Assembly: GCF_003610375.1 (NCBI RefSeq)
Contig: NZ_RAPZ01000010.1
Span: 532,161-596,160, forward strand
Direction of reading: 5' to 3'
From: Sphingomonas sp. PP-CC-1A-547
GTDB lineage: Bacteria; Pseudomonadota; Alphaproteobacteria; Sphingomonadales; Sphingomonadaceae
Length of the DNA stretch: 64,000 nucleotides
The translations under genes and the position numbers were made by a program. The notes under the pieces were generated by a model. That model did not search any database, was not told the origin of the DNA, and saw only the letters and a list, made by a program, of their open reading frames with translations. Shown here in pieces: positions 61,635 through 64,000 of the stretch (positions are counted from its first letter, which is position 1; every line of letters starts with the position of its first letter).

Positions 61635-63401
61635 TCACAACTCAATTCGTGATCTGCGCATCTGAGCTTCCGGCATACTTTGCCAGATTTTTGTCATGAA
61701 CTTACGTGCTGCCTCTAGTTCTTCGTCGGTATCGATGTCCCTATCGACCAAAACTTTCTCGACAAAGGCAGGCCCATGCCCCGCTTCTATGCTTTGGCAG
61801 AAGCCTTCAAGTTCACCTACGGGAACAAGCCATATACCCACCCGCGAACAAGCTTCAGCGATTGCATCATAGTGCCGTGTCGCCCCGCCTGGGCGAAGGC
61901 CTGAGCGCCCTGCCCTCTTAACGTCATCCCACGGCGACAGCGTCTTGAATACGCCCTTAATGGCTTTCTCGGTAGCTTTAGGAAAAGCGCCTACTCCCGT
62001 TACATTTTCTAGCTGCACTTCGATCATAGCCTTCACCTGAGAAGCATTAAGAGGGGGGCGGACCTCCTCAATTGCAACTTTCAACGAGCGGAAGGCCGAG
62101 GATACATCGTCCCACACTCCACCCGCAGCAAGAAATAGCCCCTTAAACGTCCCCTCATCATTCAGAACGTCAATATCGACAATAACTGACACAGGCACAT
62201 CTAGGTCCCGCAGAGTATCCACCATCTTAGCGAGACGATGCTTACCCGAACCGTGTACAAAAAGCACATCTGGCTCGTTATCACCGGATACTGATTTACT
62301 ATTGAGTAATGAGCTATAGAACATGCAGTCACTATCCGACTCTGCAATAACAACATGCTTGTGAAATATGCCGGAAAGCAAGCCCGAGTAGCGCGTCAAT
62401 GTATCTTTTGAAATTGCCTCCGTCTTAGACTTGCTAAGCTCTCTTACTTTATTTACTTTTCCGGATCTTTGGATTCGTACTATCCGCACCTTGGTGGTAG
62501 TCGACGTTAGTATTCCATATAAAATTTCCGGGCTATGGGTCGCTACAAATAACTGCGAGTTCGACTTTCGATTGTTTGCAATATACTCACCGAGTAATCT
62601 GGCTTGCGGCGGATGTAAGAATGCTTCCGGCTCATCCAAAAATTGAATAGAGTGATGGTCAGACGCTAGCACGTTCAACATAACAGTGACAAAGCTTCGC
62701 ATCCCATCGCCTTGATGTTCAAGGGGTACGGCGTTAGCAACTAGTTGATCGACAAACGATTTCGACAACTCATCCTCGCCGGCGCTCAACATCGGTCGCT
62801 TGCCGACATAAAGCGGAAAAGCAGAGCCGCCTGCGCGTAGGACGATAAGCTCTTCTCCAAAGGCTCGCATGAATAGATCGCACATTTCCGCGGCAAGTTT
62901 CGGATCCAATAATAGCAGATGTATAGGATGTGTTGGTGGTGCCTGATGTACTGCAAGGGGTCCAGCCGCGTTAGATCCGGTTATCCTGGTTTCCGTAGGA
63001 ATGCTGCTGCGGAAGAATGGTGCAACAAACTCTTGGCTTCCATCTGTCATGAAATAGTGGATGTAATCGGCGTTTATCGAGTAATTTATACCCGAAAAAT
63101 GATAACCGACGCCGCTTGTTTGTTTAACAGAGTTTAGTTCCAAAAAAGCTCTGAGATCATTGTCATCGCCGAAGCGAGACCGAGTTACACTTTTGATAAC
63201 TTTAGAGTTGTTCAATTTCCCTACAGCAGAGCTAATCTCTCGCAATGCTGCGCTTTTACCAGCGTTGTTCGGACCTACGAAAACCACTATTTCGTCGTCA
63301 TGGAGATCGATAGATGTCCCGTCAGAGAACACTATGTTGCTGAATGTCAAAGTTGGTTTCAGGGGCTGCGCAGAGCCTGCCGTTGCTATTTCGCCAGTCA
63401 T
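61635..63401 (-). CDS. OLD-family ATPase with TOPRIM nuclease domain
   Basis: A 588-residue protein with an ABC-type ATPase head and a TOPRIM nuclease tail. Walker A is GPNNAGKS, the signature region LEHQGDGMRSF, Walker B SIQFLDEPEAFLHP and H-loop ATHSPEIL, in the order of SMC/OLD ATPases. The TOPRIM part has VVIAESDSDCMFYSSLL and VIVDIDVLND (E...DxD). OLD proteins act in phage defence (P2 OLD; GajA of Gabija). No UvrD-like partner is adjacent, so it is not Gabija in the visible part. I prefer the ATG at 63401; a TTG at 63482 gives 27 more residues. Confidence 0.82.
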   Translation of the reverse strand: MTGEIATAGSAQPLKPTLTFSNIVFSDGTSIDLHDDEIVVFVGPNNAGKSAALREISSAVGKLNNSKVIKSVTRSRFGDDNDLRAFLELNSVKQTSGVGYHFSGINYSINADYIHYFMTDGSQEFVAPFFRSSIPTETRITGSNAAGPLAVHQAPPTHPIHLLLLDPKLAAEMCDLFMRAFGEELIVLRAGGSAFPLYVGKRPMLSAGEDELSKSFVDQLVANAVPLEHQGDGMRSFVTVMLNVLASDHHSIQFLDEPEAFLHPPQARLLGEYIANNRKSNSQLFVATHSPEILYGILTSTTTKVRIVRIQRSGKVNKVRELSKSKTEAISKDTLTRYSGLLSGIFHKHVVIAESDSDCMFYSSLLNSKSVSGDNEPDVLFVHGSGKHRLAKMVDTLRDLDVPVSVIVDIDVLNDEGTFKGLFLAAGGVWDDVSSAFRSLKVAIEEVRPPLNASQVKAMIEVQLENVTGVGAFPKATEKAIKGVFKTLSPWDDVKRAGRSGLRPGGATRHYDAIAEACSRVGIWLVPVGELEGFCQSIEAGHGPAFVEKVLVDRDIDTDEELEAARKFMTKIWQSMPEAQMRRSRIEL

Positions 63402-63831
63402 CTGTGCAATTCTCACTTTGCCTAAGCGGCCATGATAGCTCGGTAACTGCTGGTTGCAATCGGGGACCACAGGCCGGGTCAAAGTAGCCTATGACCTGAA
63501 ACCGCTATGATTACGCGAGGGATGGCCTCCGACGAAGTCAGACGCGGTTTACCCCCATGGGGCCCTCCGGGGCCTCACACGATTATGACACGCCTAGCGC
63601 GACCTGCATTATCGCGCGTGGTTCTCCATCCCTGCATGACGTGTCACTATTGCCAAGCCCTGCCGCCACCGCTGCCCAGCCCGTGCCTCAGGGTCAACCT
63701 GGCGTAGCTTCTCAACTTGTAGCTTGTGAGTCATGCCGGTTTGCCATCGGTTGATTGCCTCACAAGGTAGTTGACAGGATTGAGAGGATGCCTCATTAAG
63801 CCCGCATAGCTTGTGATGCAGGAGTGTCCCT
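63402..63831. other. Region between the OLD-type gene and the serine recombinase
   Basis: About 430 bp without a supported gene (less if the OLD start is at 63482). It carries the divergent promoters, the word CTTGTGA three times (63723-63729 direct, 63760-63766 inverted, 63810-63816 direct) and short GC palindromes. Two open frames of 65-66 codons here lack ribosome sites and look like chance. Confidence 0.6.
63771..63799 (+). promoter_or_regulatory. Candidate promoter of the serine recombinase
   Basis: TTGACA (63771-63776), a 17-bp spacer and CATTAA (63794-63799), a perfect -35 box and a weak -10 box, 33 bp before the ATG at 63832 and next to the CTTGTGA words. Confidence 0.5.
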
Positions 63832-64000
63832 ATGAGCCGCGTTGCCTACTTCCGTGTATCTACTGATGCCCAGAGCATTGAAGCCCAGCGGCAAGCCCTT
63901 GGTGGCGGCTTTGACAGGGAGTTCATTGATGAGGGGGTAAGCGGTGCTACGATGGCCGCTGATCGCCCCGGCTTCGGGAAGCTGCTGGAATACATCCGGG
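63832..64000 (+). CDS. Serine recombinase (resolvase/invertase), N-terminal part
   Basis: The first 56 codons of a Tn3-resolvase/Pin-type serine recombinase. SRVAYFRVSTDAQS carries the catalytic serine (S10), and EAQRQALGGGFDREFIDEGVSGATMAADRPGFGKLL continues the family pattern (arginine contacts follow outside). GGAG lies 8 nt before the ATG. The rest is beyond the window. It may invert, resolve or integrate DNA of this element. Confidence 0.93.
   Translation, partial: MSRVAYFRVSTDAQSIEAQRQALGGGFDREFIDEGVSGATMAADRPGFGKLLEYIR

Larger units (their letters stand above)
61545..64000. mobile_element. Integrated element (left part, truncated by window)
   Basis: From the att remnant to the window end the DNA is less GC-rich, has different codon use (for example frequent AAT, ATA, TTT) and carries an OLD-type nuclease and a serine recombinase. 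The rest of the element, with its other att copy and any tyrosine integrase, lies outside. The left boundary is exact to a few bases; the right one is unknown. Confidence 0.68.

Noticed and set aside
63507-63754. Two 65-66 codon frames between the OLD-type gene and recombinase
   Set aside because: Overlapping frames, no ribosome site, Pro/Arg-rich sequence, and no known domain.
61635-63831. Gabija system (GajA plus GajB)
   Set aside because: No UvrD-like helicase in the visible sequence; the upstream neighbour is a serine recombinase on the other strand.

Overview
The window looks like a chromosomal segment of a Sphingomonas-like alphaproteobacterium (order Sphingomonadales). It is GC-rich and coding-dense, with the mraZ-rsmH-ftsL-ftsI start of the division cluster, an NDUFA12-type Complex I accessory protein, a DUF2155 protein, separate pdhC and lpdA genes, and full-length rpoB and rpoC. 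No rRNA gene, complete tRNA gene or CRISPR array was seen.

Layout: 1-3016 (minus) holds the division cluster with 4-nt gene overlaps. 3455-5585 carries a small membrane protein, cysteine synthase, a 57-residue protein and an MliC-like lipoprotein. 5693-10321 has ParA-aat, converging on and overlapping DUF2155, then NDUFA12, DUF192-tandem cold-shock protein and recX. 10416-17323 has an orphan fatty acyl-AMP ligase, a GGDEF/EAL protein, an M28 peptidase, a PAS/winged-helix regulator and a universal stress protein. 17459-20848 encodes pyruvate dehydrogenase E2 and E3 around a thioesterase and a small membrane protein. 21291-27293 has an integral membrane protein, a glycine-zipper/RcnB-like protein, fRMsr, ArfB, an RluA-type enzyme, a VanY-like peptidase and a hemerythrin. 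27673-36245 is rpoB-rpoC with its own promoter and a leader hairpin. 36794-38072 is a twice-frameshifted glycosyltransferase. 38165-45978 has a TonB-like protein, a phosphoesterase, a catalase-family protein, an FAH-family hydrolase, an OFA transporter, a stress-type SDR and a PepSY membrane protein. 46042-49057 is an OB-fold protein divergent from a PhoPQ-like two-component pair. 49060-54638 is a sugar-acid catabolism cluster. 54632-61478 is a leucine/isovalerate degradation cluster with a divergent LysR regulator.

At about 61523 the chromosome meets an integrated element. A 23-bp tRNA or tmRNA 3' end lies on the minus strand, followed by lower-GC DNA encoding an OLD-type ATPase/TOPRIM nuclease and, at the window edge, a serine recombinase. 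This is the best candidate for a defence or mobile system here, but the element is cut off.

Two further themes stand out. Thirteen paired inverted-repeat elements in four families sit only between genes, some inside operons (rpoB-rpoC, response regulator-kinase, the liu-type operon). Several regulatory structures are also readable: a long hairpin enclosing the ribosome site and start codon of the SDR gene, a 19-bp GntR-type palindrome between the sugar transporter and mutarotase, and strong intrinsic terminators after the MliC-like gene and rpoC.
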